A stretch of 64,000 nucleotides of DNA from Lycocorax pyrrhopterus obiensis (GCA_014706295.1 JACSVZ010000002.1:56355117-56419116), one strand, 5' to 3'. Shown: positions 11,489 to 22,942, counted from the first letter of the stretch. Notes: generated by a model from the sequence alone, not told the origin. Translations and numbers: made by a program.

Positions 11489-11798
11489 CATGACATAGCC
11501 CGAAAGCATACTGCGAGTCTGTATAGATGTTAACTTCTTGACCCTCTTCTCAGGTGTGCTGCATGTGTCAAGACTAGAAGTTCTGCCCCCTACGCACTTA
11601 TCTTTGCTGGGAGCGGTTCTGCTTCTATTACTTGTCCCTGGTTTACTACAGTGTACCCAGTCCGTCACTGTCGTTGCAGGTAGTAGAATGTAACATTCAA
11701 AAGAGCAAGTGGATCTGGGTTACATAACAGAACATCAGTTAACTCAATCTGTGTTTTACCTGAAATACACATTACTTGCTCAAATGGTGATGTTCTCC
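11489..11798 (-). pseudogene. Retroviral pol fragment: RNase H core
   Basis: Continues pol on the minus strand. The YTDSQYA block (11505-11525), which holds a catalytic Asp of retroviral RNase H, is readable. Upstream of it a LTDVLLCNPDPLALLN-type stretch is open for a short distance. It is cut at 11799 by a CR1 insertion. Confidence 0.7.
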
Positions 11799-12310
11799 AT
11801 CACAGAATCTTTAAGGCTGGGAAAGACCATCAAGTCCAGCCATTAACCAAGCATTGCCAAGTACACCACCAAACCAGGTCCCCAAGTACCACATCTACAT
11901 GTTTTTTGACCACTTCCAGGGATGGTAATTCCACCATTTCCCTGGGCAGCCTGTTCCAATGCCTGACCAACTTTTCAGTAAAGAAATTTTTCCTACTATC
12001 TCATGTAAATATTCCCTGGCACAACTCAAGGCCATTTTCTCTCATCCAGTCACTTGTTATCAGTAAGAAGAGATCAACCCCCACCTCACTACAGCCTTTT
12101 TCCAGTTAGCTGGAGAGAGTAATAAAGTCTGCTCTGAGCCTCCGTTTCTTCAGACTAAATAACCCAAACTCCCTCAGCTGCTACTCATAAGACTTGTGCT
12201 CTAGATCCTTCATGAGCTTCATTGCCCTTCTTTGGCCATGTTCTAGAACTTCAATGACTTTCTTGTATTAAGTGGCCCAAAACGGAACACAGGATTTGAG
12301 GTGCAGCCTC
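11799..12310 (-). mobile_element. CR1 LINE 3' fragment in pol
   Basis: The plus strand begins ATCACAGAATCTTTAAGG, a CR1 3' end, and continues through the standard CR1 3' blocks (CCTGGGCAGCCTGTTCCAATG, ending near AACACAGGATTTGAGGTGC). It is therefore a 5'-truncated CR1 of about 510 bp on the minus strand, inserted in retroviral pol. Confidence 0.85.
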
Positions 12311-12979
12311 AAATCATCAGGCAAAGTTATTATGCTTGCTGAATTCAAGGGTTTACAGCTTTTTAAGATTACGTTAGTGGCCACTAGGAGGATTAATTCA
12401 TATCTATGTGCCCATTGTGTCCATAGAGCCTGCATTGTGTACTGTCTCAACATTATTTCCAGCTTACCTGGCACATGGACTATTACAGAACGATTCAGGA
12501 TAAGGAGACAGTTCTTCTCCAACACTGTTGCTGTTTCTGCCACTGATTTGGTATAGGCTGGTGATCCCACTGCAACTGGATCTAGTTGAACTGAATAATA
12601 TACAACTGGTTTATGGTGAGGTCCACTGGCTATACCTCACATTCATGTACTTACAGATTAAAGGGGTTTGACATAATCTGGGAGCCCAAGAGCTGAAGCA
12701 GATGCCAAAGCTCCAAAGCTCCTTTCACTGCTTTTGAAGTTTTCACTGGGCCCTATGCAATAGGCTCTAACTCTTCATTGTTGGTTGTCTCAGAGACTTA
12801 ATTCTTAATCCACAAACTCCCACAGCACCAAAAAATTCTCATGCCTGCTTTTTCACGACCAGACATGGGAGTTTAATTATAGCCTCTATTCTTTCTGGGT
12901 CTGTGTGAGGAGGCAATTTAGTTTTGATTCATCCAATTTAGTTTGTATCAACCCTGGTTTTTCTGTATTGTCACAGGTA
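12311..12979 (-). pseudogene. Retroviral pol fragment: RT connection and RNase H start
   Basis: Minus-strand pol. A frame open at about 12570-12312 reads GSPAYTKSVAETATVLEKNC and then KLEIMLRQYTMQALW, a pattern fitting the RT-RNase H connection of retroviral Pol. The 12600-12979 part is more decayed (several stops) but keeps the same orientation. It is cut at 12980 by a GC-rich LTR. Confidence 0.62.
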
Positions 12980-13947
12980 TGTGGGGGGAGGGAATGTACA
13001 CCTGCCACTTGCAGGAGGCAGCCAGGAGTGCGGGAAGCCTCGTCTCTGGGAGGACGTCGCCTGGCAATACCTCAGACGAGGCAGTCAGTGGGAGACACTA
13101 CGGGGGGGGGGGGGGGGGAGCCTTCTCCAATCAGGTTGCGAAAGGTCTCCACCAATGGACAGCAAAGAAAGGTTGGACTGGACCAATGGTCTCCGGTCAG
13201 CAGGCGGACTTGGGGGGGCGTGGGGGGGAGGGGCCAAGGGGTATAAAAACTAACTGCGTCAGGGGCTTGATGCTGTTCGTTGGCGTTTGTTGTCTCGCTT
13301 ACTCCTTCCCTACCTCCTTTGCCCTGGCCCCAGCCTGCCTTGTGGCTCTCCTGCCGTCGCTGGCTCTTGCTCGCCCTTGCGCCTGTCCTGCCTCCCTGTG
13401 TCCCTGACCGCCGCCTTGCCGCTTCGCCCCCGCGTCCTTGCCTGGGCTGCCTGCATTCAACCCTGCCAGGCTGATCCAGCCCGCCCTGCCGCCCTGATCC
13501 AGCTGGTCGTGGCAATCCTGGCCATGACCCTACCCAGGGTCCTGGACCTCCGGTCCGAGAGCCTACCCACAGCGTACCAGACGCCGTCACCGCAGGAGCC
13601 GCGCCCGTGAAGCCACGCCTCTTCGAGAGCCGCGCAGGCTCATTCAGACCCAGCCCGTCTAAAGGCAGGCAGCGTGCACACCCCCCGACGGTACTTCCCT
13701 GACTTGCCAGTGGTAACAGCCTGTTTTCCTCTCTGTCTTCTCCCTCTCTCTCTATCTCCGCTCTCCCCCATACCTTTTCCATTTTCCTTCCTCCTTTTCT
13801 GTCGTTTCCAGCCCTCTTTCGTTTGGGCAACTCCTTTTTCCGTTTTTCTTTACCAATAAACGGTTCTCAGATACAATGTCTGTCTCATTTGACTTAATTT
13901 CGTTCTTGACCATCTATTTTTAAAAGAACTCCTTGCAGTTCCCCACA
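12980..13947 (+). mobile_element. GC-rich solo LTR J with intact-looking promoter
   Basis: Starts TGTGGGGGGAGG and ends AGTTCCCCACA, a 7 bp perfect inverted terminal repeat (TGTGGGG/CCCCACA). Length is 968 bp. It contains three CCAAT boxes (about 13127, 13154, 13183), a G17 run (13102-13118), further G-rich stretches (13211-13232), a TATA box GTATAAAAAC (13241-13250), a long C-rich leader, and AATAAA at 13855-13860. The RT frame picks up on both sides. The flanks share only GTA, so the target duplication is unclear. Antisense to PDE1C. Confidence 0.75.
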
Positions 13948-14165
13948 GTAGAACGTGACAGTCTGTCATTCATTGTGCCTTTACAAAATAAAGATGCCAT
14001 ACTGTAACTTTATTTTGAGACAGCTGAAGTTTAGATAGAGGTGCAGGTTGTCCCTTCTTTCCTAGGGCAATATATAAAGGTATAGCATCTAGTATACAAA
14101 CATTCTCACCCCTGTTTGCTAATAAGAAGTCATCTGCATATTGTCCAACAGCCAATAATGTTATA
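13948..14165 (-). pseudogene. Retroviral pol fragment: RT with YADD
   Basis: Minus strand. A 61-residue frame (14155-13970) opens with VGQYADDFLLANRGE. The YADD box (14140-14129) is the catalytic Asp pair of reverse transcriptase, and the residues after it fit the RT palm/thumb order. No upstream RT fingers are recognisable past about 14165. Confidence 0.8.
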
Positions 14166-15351
14166 CCTTAATTGCACTGCAGTAAGTGCCAAAATTCACT
14201 GCAGATTCAATAGCTTTACCTCTTTAAAACCACAACAGAAATTTAAAGCATTTTCTTATCGAAATTTTTTCCTTTTTTTCTTGTAATCCTAATTCTTTCC
14301 TTAGATTCTTCTAATAGCAAGAGTATTTTCCTTTCCTTTTCACTGAAGGAGCAATACAAAGCATTAGGCAATAGAACCAGTTTCCTGGGAGTACTCTTTG
14401 CATATTATCCTACTTCCCCTAGAATAAAATAAAACAGTGTCACCCAAGTTAATATAAATAACACTATTTTGAAAAGTGAAAAAGTTTCCTGCTGCTGTGA
14501 CCATGCTACTAAATTGGGTCACAGGTGATACCCCGCATTTAGGAATAGAACTAATCAAATCTCCCTGAGAGCAACTACAACAATTCTCCTTTTTCTGGAG
14601 GAAGTCTTCAAATATTATTTGCATGTTTGTTATTCTCTTACCTAATATAAATGTACATGTAGAAAAATGTGCTTTTATAAATATTTTCTAAAAGGATACA
14701 TAAGATATTGTTACAAACAAGTACTAGCTCACAGAAAATCTCATACAAAAAATATGTTGTTTCAGCTGATGTGCACCTTCTGAAAAACCTGGTCTTGGCA
14801 TGGTGTTTTAAGTTTACATCCCAATAATCAATTCACAGATAATTACATCTAAATCTGAATTCACATAAAAAGTTAAGACACAAATACCCCACATTTTGAA
14901 GATGAGTGTGCCTCTACAAGCAGGTTTCCCTGAATCCACCTTTTTGAAGAGGCTCCATGTGCACAGAGTAGCAACAGAACAAAGTGAAAAACCACCTCAG
15001 CTAGTGTTTTGTGGGCTCTCCAGAAATGTTTCATCTGCATACCAATTGCTTATTTGTTAGTTGTGAAAGAAGAAAATCCTTTAAGAAGCCAAAAGAAAAG
15101 TCAAATAAACTCTTAGGCTAGATTCTTGAAGGAATCACTGTATATTAAAACACTGTCTACAGCTCACTATTTTGAAAAGTTTTGCACATAATCTTGTAAA
15201 ATGCTTATGAGTTCTTACTGGCGCAAAGCATTCCTAGAAGAAGTTGGGTGGTTTTGTTGATGGTATTTGGTTTTGCCAGTTTTTCTTAAGTACAAAAAAC
15301 TCAGTTTTTTCTCTCTGAACCAAGTTCAGCCAAACCCACAAAACATCCCAG
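14166..15351 (-). other. Provirus leader/gag zone, not recognisable
   Basis: Between RT and the 5' LTR, where gag, protease and early RT should be. At about 1.2 kb it is far too short for all of them, so a deletion is likely. I see no gag signature such as a CCHC knuckle and no clear primer-binding site. An 86-codon minus-strand frame at 14364-14624 has no family I recognise. Confidence 0.4.
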
Positions 15352-15921
15352 TGTTTACAAGGACATTTTCCTGTCTGACCATCCAGGATTCACTCTGGCA
15401 GTCACACTCCCACCACCCGAAACTTTCACTGCTGGGATTGAAGCCCCTTCACAGCAGCCGGCTCTGATAAGCTGCCAGCTGCCCTGCTTGACTCCCTACA
15501 CGTACCACTTTCATGCAGTTAGACAAGATTTCCTTACCTGCTTGGACACAGGTTTCCCATAGCAGTGTCAGACATCTGGACCCTCAAAATAATTTGGTCT
15601 GGTGCAGACACAAAACCAGCTTGAGCTGGGTGCTGAGGAGGAGAGATCCTGAACCAAGCAGTCCCTGGGCTTTTATACCTTTACAGTCTATGTGCTGGAT
15701 CGTCTGGAGACTTTCTGCTGAGCCATAGGCTCCCGCACGTCTCTTTGTGGCCAGTCACCTGGCTAGCGCCAAGTCCCCATGCCCTTTGTTGTGCAAATGT
15801 TCTGTGCCAGGTCATGGCTTATTGTCTGGGGCTCCTGCTATTTCCCGCCATCCAGAGCACAAACTGCAGCTTGCACTACAGCTGCCCACCAAGCTACCTG
15901 CACTAGGTGTAGTCCTCAACA
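15352..15921 (-). mobile_element. 5' LTR of the provirus
   Basis: A 570 bp LTR, minus strand, starting TGTTGAGGACTACACC at the right and ending at TGTTTACAAGG as read on plus. TATAAAAG is at 15677-15670. Same blocks as 2871-3431. Being upstream of pol on the same strand makes it the 5' LTR. Confidence 0.72.
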
Positions 15922-16745
15922 ATTAATTTCAAATCCTTGTGAATAAGTTTAAACATTTGCAAAAATGCTTCCCCTTCATTTTACTGTACCCTGTGAAAGA
16001 TGATTATAGCTGAGCTGGAGGCTCAGAATGGCATCCTCTGACTGTGCAAAATACTGCACCATAGATGTAAATTACTGTAATGTTTTGAGCTGCACTGTCC
16101 ATGATGATGATAACAAATCCTCCTTTCAATAATGAAAAGAGGGGTTTTCCCTGCTAAGTAATCACAAGTCACCATGAAACTGCATATATTATGATTGGAA
16201 TGTCCTATCTTTATCCTCATTTCTACATATTCTATCATATGTTTCTAGTAATTCATATGGTCACAGCCATGGCCAGTTGGTGTTACATTACCAAATACAT
16301 CCCTCCTTTTTATTCAAATTTGGGTCAGTTATTCCAAATCCCAAGCCATACCTTTAGTTTTTAATCTTTTTGTGTGAAGTGACAAAGGACATACCAGTAA
16401 GGTTTAATAACATTTTTCATAGGTTATTTCTAAGATTTGACACAAAGCTCTTTGTAAGCACTGTAGTGAACTTCAGTGGCTTTGAGACATTTATAATTTT
16501 TTATGCTTGAAATAATAGTAAGGCCACAAAGCCTTCCATTCATTTAAATTTGGATCAACTCTGTTCAGTAAGATTGAATTTCTGTAGGTGACTTTTCCAA
16601 TCAAGTATTATGGTTCCTCAGTTTAGTACTGTAAATGACACATAATATAAGGCAGACACAATATGAGATTAAAATAATTATTAAATGTTTTTATTTTTAC
16701 ACTAGGTATAGAAATCAACCAGTTAAAATGAAAAAGGCTACTTAC
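15922..16745. other. PDE1C intron 2, proximal segment
   Basis: Unique AT-rich intronic DNA between the 5' LTR and exon 2. Apart from the exon 2 donor at its right edge, I see nothing to annotate. Confidence 0.55.
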
Positions 16746-16796
16746 GGGCTAATTGTAAATGTGGTCGTGGATGTTTGTCACCTGTCTCATTTGCAA
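16746..16796 (-). CDS. PDE1C: PDE1C coding exon 2 (51 bp micro-exon)
   Basis: A 51 bp internal exon on the minus strand. Seen: a pyrimidine tract ending TTTTCTTCTTTCAG (AG at 16798-16797), then TT + 16 codons reading ANETGDKHPRPHLQLA, then one C and a textbook GTAAG donor at 16745-16741. Incoming phase 1 completes Val with exon 1. The outgoing C pairs with the GG that opens the next exon to give Arg (CGG). The peptide resembles the VANEAGDK...-type segment that follows FTIV in the mammalian long PDE1C isoform. The exon is too short to be found as a long open frame and is supported by splice sites, phase and peptide similarity together. An LTR ends 91 bp upstream of its acceptor (at 16888). 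Its role is part of the variable regulatory N-terminus; no catalytic residue lies here. Confidence 0.86.
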
Positions 16797-16887
16797 CTGA
16801 AAGAAGAAAATACAGAGGAAAAAAACACATTAAATTTTAATATTACATTAAGATTAATGATAATATGAATTGTTATGCATATATAGG

Positions 16888-17763
16888 TGTCTTGGTTTAA
16901 GACAATTTAAAGAGGTGAACACTCTAAAATTACTCCCTTTAGTTTCAACCAATCCGTTTCCACCATTAAGAAATTAATATGAGTGGATATAAGTGAAAAA
17001 ATAAGTTTACTAACAAGCAAAACAGCAATAGCCAAAAAAATAACAGTAAATAATCACTAGATACAAAATCATTAAATTTCACACACCCACAGAAATGAAT
17101 GGTGGGGTAACCCCTCCTACCAAGATGGCGGCCCCCACAGACTCCTGTGTGGCTTGAAAGACACAAGGAAAATGGCACCCTGATCGACTGTGCAATCTGG
17201 GAGACAAAGGGGAAAAAAGATGACGGACAAAAAGAACCCTCCAATGAAGGTAGAGTTTACGAAGCAGTTCTAGTGTCAGATGGGAATTGCCAGCGTGTGT
17301 GGGGTCAGCTCTGCTGCCCAGCACTTCCTGCTGCCACCCATTGGACTCCACCAGTGTTGGTGCTACTGTCCTCCATGCTGCAAGTGTGTTGGGGGAAGAA
17401 CCAGTCTCCGGGCGCCAACATGGGTAGGCGCAGCCCTAGGTACCAGCTCAAGCTTCATGCTGCTCATAGATTTTGCAAAGTTCACTCTGAAACAGTTTTT
17501 GATTGTGAAATGCAGTTTTTCCAGGTGGATACTGTTGCCAGCCCAAAGCAACCTGTTCCAAAGCAGAACCTCTGCCATCAGCAAACACTGCTGGGAGACA
17601 GAGATGGCTGTCTGCTTCTGCGCTCAGACTTGAAAAGTGACCATGGCAACACCCCCACCCCCCATCCTGGTACCGTTTTCTGGCTGCAGGCTCTTAAAGA
17701 GACTAACAATTTTTGGGCACAGATAGATATGGAATACAGTAACATTTTGCATTACCCACAAGA
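16888..17763. mobile_element. LTR K, copy 1, beside PDE1C exon 2
   Basis: 876 bp, starting TGTCTTGGTTTAAGAC and ending ATTACCCACAAGA, with a perfect 5 bp flanking duplication ATAGG (16883-16887 and 17764-17768). The second copy at 46914-47882 ends CCCAAGACA, showing that the intact ends are TGTCTTGG/CCAAGACA. The middle contains CAAGATGGCG motifs and the block GTTTGCAAAGTTCACTCTG-like shared by both copies. A 206-codon open frame on the plus strand inside it is not conserved in the other copy and is not called. Transcriptional direction is uncertain. Confidence 0.75.
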
Positions 17764-20700
17764 ATAGGAGAAAAGACTGTTCACAGTAACACCAGTTGCA
17801 TTAATGAGTATGGTAAGAAAAAAGTAAGACTATTGCACCTATATAAATTAAATGTTCCGGTAATTTTGGAAGCCCAGAGGTTGATTTAATAGCAAATTAA
17901 ATTAAATTCCTGTGCAAAGGAATCCTCTGACCTTTGGAACCGCATATAGCTGTCACCTAGAATAAAAACAATTCTGAACAAATACTACTTTTTTTCTGCC
18001 TCAGATTCATATTGGCATAGCTCAACATTGCTGTGACCCCACCAGTACGCAATTAGTCAAGACCATAAACAGCTCTGTGGAATTCTCCCAATATTAAACT
18101 ACAGCTGAAAAAGAGAGTTTTCAAGGACAGTAATTACTATCCATGGCCTTTTTTTTGTAGCTAAAATAATCATGAGGAACAACACTGATAGGCATATAGG
18201 GAAGAGAGCATAAGTGCACACAGAAACCTTGCAAATTCTTTGCTTTATTTAAAAATGCTGTTTTCTAGAGACAAGACCAACCAAGCTAAGAAAATCCATA
18301 CAAGGATGCAAAAGATCAGAACTGAGACTCACAGGTTCCTAGGAAGATAATGTCAACTAAACTGTTATGGACCTTTTGAAGTCAGAAAAGACTGATGAAA
18401 TTTAATTCTTCTGTCAAGGCCTAAAGTGGTCAGTTTAAATTTGGCATTATTTAAGACCCATATCCACCATCACTGCAGCTTTCTTACTTGCTCTTGAATC
18501 TCTACCTACTGATTAAAGTGAGTACCTAGTACTCACTTTAGTGAACAGAGGTACTTTTAACAAATCTCTGGCCCATTTTGCTCCCATCAGCCAGCAGATG
18601 GCAGCCTTAAGACACTGGATGCCTGTATCAGTCTAGGGAACTCTCCAGGCTGGCCGGACCAAGGGCACTGAGGTCTCTCAAGTCCTACAAGACACCCTTC
18701 TTTGGATTAAGTCCATCACTGTAACCTGAAGCACAATCCCAAACCAAATAAGCTCTCCTGGGACATTATATGCAGACATCAGACTGACTGTACAGAGTTA
18801 CGCTGGTCCAGAGCAGTTCATAGTTCCAGCATCAAATCCGGCTCTGCTTCAGGTGATGGCATGGTGGAGGAGATGCAGCAGAATCCTCCATAGGGCTGGT
18901 ATCAAAACTGTTGGATCCAGTGACATCAAGAACCATGCCAGAAAATATTGCTATAGCAAATATGTAAAGCTCAAGCAGATAGGTTTTCTCTTTAACTCAG
19001 AGACTACAGTTTGCAGGGGGTAGGGTGAGATATCACCAGCCAGACCAGTCTCTTCCGGGGTCCTAGGTATCTCTTATCACATCAGAGAATGGGCAAATTC
19101 ATAATATGTACTGATGTCTTAATTGGAGTATCAAGTGAACTATAAGACAGGCCTGCTAAGGGCCTTTTAACTGTGCTATTATTTGCTTTAGAATAGTTCC
19201 TCCACTTCAGTGGCAGATGGCACTCCCTGATCACCAAGGCCTTCAGGTGCACAGGTCTTAACTTTGTGCCACCCTCCAGCTTGTTGCAACAAGAGCACTT
19301 CACCTAGGATCTGTGTTCAGCAGCTCAGCTGCCAGATTCACAACACCCAGCTCAACAGGTGTCATTAACCCCTAAAAAAATGAACATTTTCCAGTTCCAG
19401 GATGCATAGGTTTGTTTGACATCAGATGGTGTCCTATACAGAGTAAAGCTCTTCCATCCAGAATACAGCCATGCAGAGCAAAGATGTGATTAGAACAGCA
19501 AAGCAACAATCAGGACAGAAATACAGGGGATGCTAAATCTGCATTACTAGCAATATTCCTGGTACAATTGAGATAACCTCTGCCTGGGAATTGTCCAGAC
19601 CCAATGCTGTGTAAGCAAGGGAAAGGATTTAGAAGCAAAGAGCATTTCTGCATTTGCTCACTGTGAAAATCTTAAAAGATTTTACTTGATGCAGATTTTA
19701 CTGGATGCAATTTTTACTGTGGAAATTCTGCATATTTATCCTACATATATGTAAGTAAGAATTTTTCTCCAGATGGCCTGAAATCTTCTCAACACTTTGT
19801 TTATTCAAGTTTATTAATAGTAATAAGCTTTTGGGTGAAATCAGGTATGAATTAATAAAGCTGGGGAAAGAAGATTAATTTCTGAGAGAAAAGTCACAAC
19901 CCACACCAAAGATGATTTCTAGTATTTTTCAAGATTTCCTGTACCAGTGTCCCTTTAGATATGCTTATTCTCCAGCCATGCTCCACCCTTGTAGACTGAA
20001 GTCTAGGCTGATTTTCATCTGATTAGGTGAGACTATCAGCATGAAAACTGTGGCTGTTTACTTTATTCTCCTAAATGGGTGACACCTTCCAACTCCCATT
20101 GCACCATTTTCTGATTTTCTTTTTAATACCATGCACATTTTGAAGTTATTTTCCATTCCAGCCTGGAAGCAAATAAATCTCAGTGAATGGTATAGCAAAG
20201 TGCAAGTACTTTGTAAGTAACTGCTGTTCCTTCAGAAAGACATCCATTACAGGCAGGAGATATCATCCTGTAATCAATCCATTACAGGAAAATATTCACA
20301 TGCTCTCTGTACTTTCTTGTCCAAGTAGACAACAAAATACTAGGCCTAGCCAAATTTCTTCTTTTTCAAGAGTTTTATCTTGTATCATAACTGCTTGGAA
20401 AGTTCAAAAGCCTCAAAATGCAATTATTAAAATATCTTCATCAGTTCTTTGATTAACATAGATTACTCATATTCAAGTTCACTATATGCCCACCTTACTG
20501 ACAGGTTCCTTTTTTTAATGATTGCCGTATTAAACTATTTCCTACAGTTTGCCACCTTTTTCTACAGAAGGTATTCATTTCACCAGTATGTCACCTCAGT
20601 CAATTTAGCTTTCAAATATCCTTTTTCTAACTCCTAGTACAATGCAACGAAAAACATACCACTTCATAGCATTGATTCATCAACATTAACAGACAATAAC

Positions 20701-21925
20701 AAATCATCTATGTTTTGCCATTAAGCAGCTGAGAGTCTGTGACAAGAATGTCAGGTATTTTTCACCCACCAGTAAAGACATTCTTTCAAGGAGACTTCTT
20801 TTTTTTTTAATCAGTTAAAGGGCAGACAAACTTAACTATATATTTCATGCTTTTAGTAAATTGGTCAGTGTTAGGAAGAGGAAAAATACATTAGATAAGG
20901 TGAGAACACAGATGCATAGATGAATTTACATTGAATACACAATCTGAATAAACTCTTCAGTAATATTATCTCTGAAAACTCCAGCAGCTTTTTCTCTAAA
21001 AGTCTATGACATTAGATGTTTTATAAGCTTACCAAACACAATCATAAAAGTACATTTCTTTTCATGCTTACCCATCTTACATGATGAGACCTTGCCAAAA
21101 CCTGATTGTAGTGTCAGTTATGGCCTATCATTTAATCTATGTCACTTTTTATAAATCTGTTCTTGCATAAGCAATCTCTTTAAACTGAAGTTTTTTGGAA
21201 GTTTTTTCTGGTGATTAATCCTCCTCTAATTTGGTCATGGAAAGACTGAATTTTCTCCTTTCACCATCTTTTTGTGGACTGAGCACACCATGACCTTTCA
21301 GTCTTGCCTCAGAGAATAGATATCTTCATATCCCCTTCCCGTCTTTATTGAACCTCTTCAGTGTCAATTCATTTTCTCACAGATACTATATGCAAACATC
21401 CAAGGTAACTTATTCTTGCCTGGTCACATATTAGTGGATGGCTGTGATGCATCCCTCATATAAATAATGGACTCTCACATCACAGCAAGTCCTTATCTAC
21501 ATGATGTTTCACTCCATATAGTCCATAAACTGAATATGTCCCAGCTCTCCAAGTTCACAAAACAAATGGCTCAGGTCACACAAGCTTTAGGCTGCTCTAA
21601 TTTCCAACCTCTGCCATGCCAGTCTTCAGAGTGCGAACAGGACAACCACTTTGTTTCGCTGCACACACATGCACACACACATAAACCTCTTGGAACACCC
21701 AGTTGCCAGCAGCATGTGATTGATCTATAATTGCCTGCTAAAATCCTGAGAATGGCCAGCAGAAAAGTTGTGAATCAGAAGATGACTGAAGAATAACTAT
21801 ATAAATACATAGACATTCTCCACAGCAAGGGAAGTGGAAAAGTTCTTTTGGCTTCTGGAATATGACTTTTTTCTTTCTATTTTTTTAACCTCGAAGTGTC
21901 CAGGCTGATTTTCTACACTGATAGC
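17764..21925. other. PDE1C intron 1, unique segment
   Basis: Intronic DNA without LTR or CR1 that I can recognise. A slightly GC-richer stretch at about 18560-19330 could be an old repeat or a conserved element, but I cannot name it. A perfect hairpin lies at 18514-18540 and a short three-copy motif (ATTTTACT-GATGCA) at about 19678-19725. Confidence 0.5.
18514..18540. repeat. Perfect short inverted repeat
   Basis: Arms of 12 bp (TAAAGTGAGTAC and its complement) separated by the 3 bp CTA. No known function; could form a small cruciform or hairpin. Confidence 0.8.
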
Positions 21926-22483
21926 TATCCTGGTTGCAGCCAGGACAGAGTAAATTTTTTGCAGTAGGTGGGAGGGAGTATGGCTAGGACATGAAGGTTA
22001 TTCTATACCACCTCACATCATTGCCAGGGGTGGGGGAAAGGAACTTTCTTCTGGGGAGAAGGGGTTCCTTCTAGTCGAGCAAGTGTGGCAGCTGGAGCAG
22101 TGGGATAATGCTGATTCTCAGCTGGAGGGACTGGTTTGGATGGTGCCAGTCCGGAGCTGAAGGGAATGGTCAGGGTGGCATGGTGTGGCTGTGGTCAGGT
22201 CACAAGCTCCATGGTGAGCATTTTTGTATGTGAATCACTCTCTCTTTTGTACCCTTTTCTTATTAATATTGTTGCTGTTACTGTTTGTTTTCTTATGTCA
22301 TTGTTGTTTCCAGTAAGTTGTTCTTATCTCAACCCACGAACTTTGCCTTTTGGGCCTCCAATTCCAATCTCCAGCCACCAGAGGGGGGAAGAGGGAGGGA
22401 GGGAGGAGCAAGTGAGTGACACATGGTTTGGATAATCTCAGTGGGGGCACTAAATTGGGGGCTGTCATTCCTTAACCATTACA
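21926..22483 (+). mobile_element. Solo LTR H, copy 1
   Basis: A passerine-type LTR beginning TATCCTGGTTGCAGCC (mutated TGTCCTGG) and ending CCTTAACCATTACA. Shared blocks with 60319-60775 and 29739-30142 include TGAGCATTTTT, TGTTTGTTTTCTTA, TCTTATCTCAACC and GCACTAAATTGGGGG. The flanking repeat is nearly perfect (ATAGC/AAAGC). Solo; no internal genes. Confidence 0.78.
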
Positions 22484-22942
22484 AAAGCAAACCCACTCAC
22501 ACATTTCTCCTGAGGATAAATATACATCTGGAAATCCAGGTCTAGGTCATATTTCTGTGCAGTGACTCAAAGCCACATAGATGGAAACAATAAACAATAG
22601 GATTTTTAGAACAGGAATCTTCCCGTGTAGGCTACCATGGCTTCCAGCTCACTTCTATTAGAAAACACATCTTATAAACAATAGTATTGTCATTAGACAC
22701 TTGAAAGTTTTATCAGACTGTAGTAGCCTGCATACCTTCTGACTGGCATACCCTTGAAAACCACCTTTGTGAGCTTCTTCACCCACTCCTCCATTTCTCA
22801 TCATGTTCCCTTCAACTTGTAGCATTTGAGTGGAAGAGCAGTCATTAAGTGTGTTTATATTTCTCTCATATTGCACCCCTTGCTCTTTTTTAGTTATACT
22901 TCCCCTGTACAAAGACCCAGGTACACTCCTGCATAGCTGAGA

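Larger units (their letters stand above)
2871..15921 (-). mobile_element. Degraded endogenous retrovirus provirus (class I-like)
   Basis: Full extent of an old provirus, minus strand, in the same orientation as PDE1C. In its own 5' to 3' order: LTR (15352-15921); a leader/gag zone with no recognisable frame (14166-15351); pol fragments for RT, RNase H and integrase (14165 down to 9898); an Env-tail remnant (3432-3790); LTR (2871-3431). The two LTRs share the same ends, the same TATAAAAG and the same blocks in the same order. A purine tract, AAAAGAAAGTGAAGA, sits directly before the 3' LTR, as a polypurine tract should. Reading frames are broken by stops and shifts. Insertions inside it are listed separately. 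Class I is inferred from a 4 bp target duplication (GAGA) at a related solo LTR at 22.9-24.2 kb. I could not find a matching duplication at the outer edges of the provirus itself. Confidence 0.72.

Noticed and set aside
13072..13830. 252-codon minus-strand open frame
   Set aside because: It lies inside the GC-rich LTR, antisense to its promoter, with biased composition and no domain; GC-rich DNA has few stops.
2871..15921. Target-site duplication at the outer edges of the provirus
   Set aside because: The flanks (…GACAAC and ATTAAT…) do not match. It was either lost by mutation or the edges are off by a few bases, so I do not claim one.
17147..17767. 206-codon plus-strand open frame
   Set aside because: It is contained in LTR K and not preserved in the second copy at 46914-47882.
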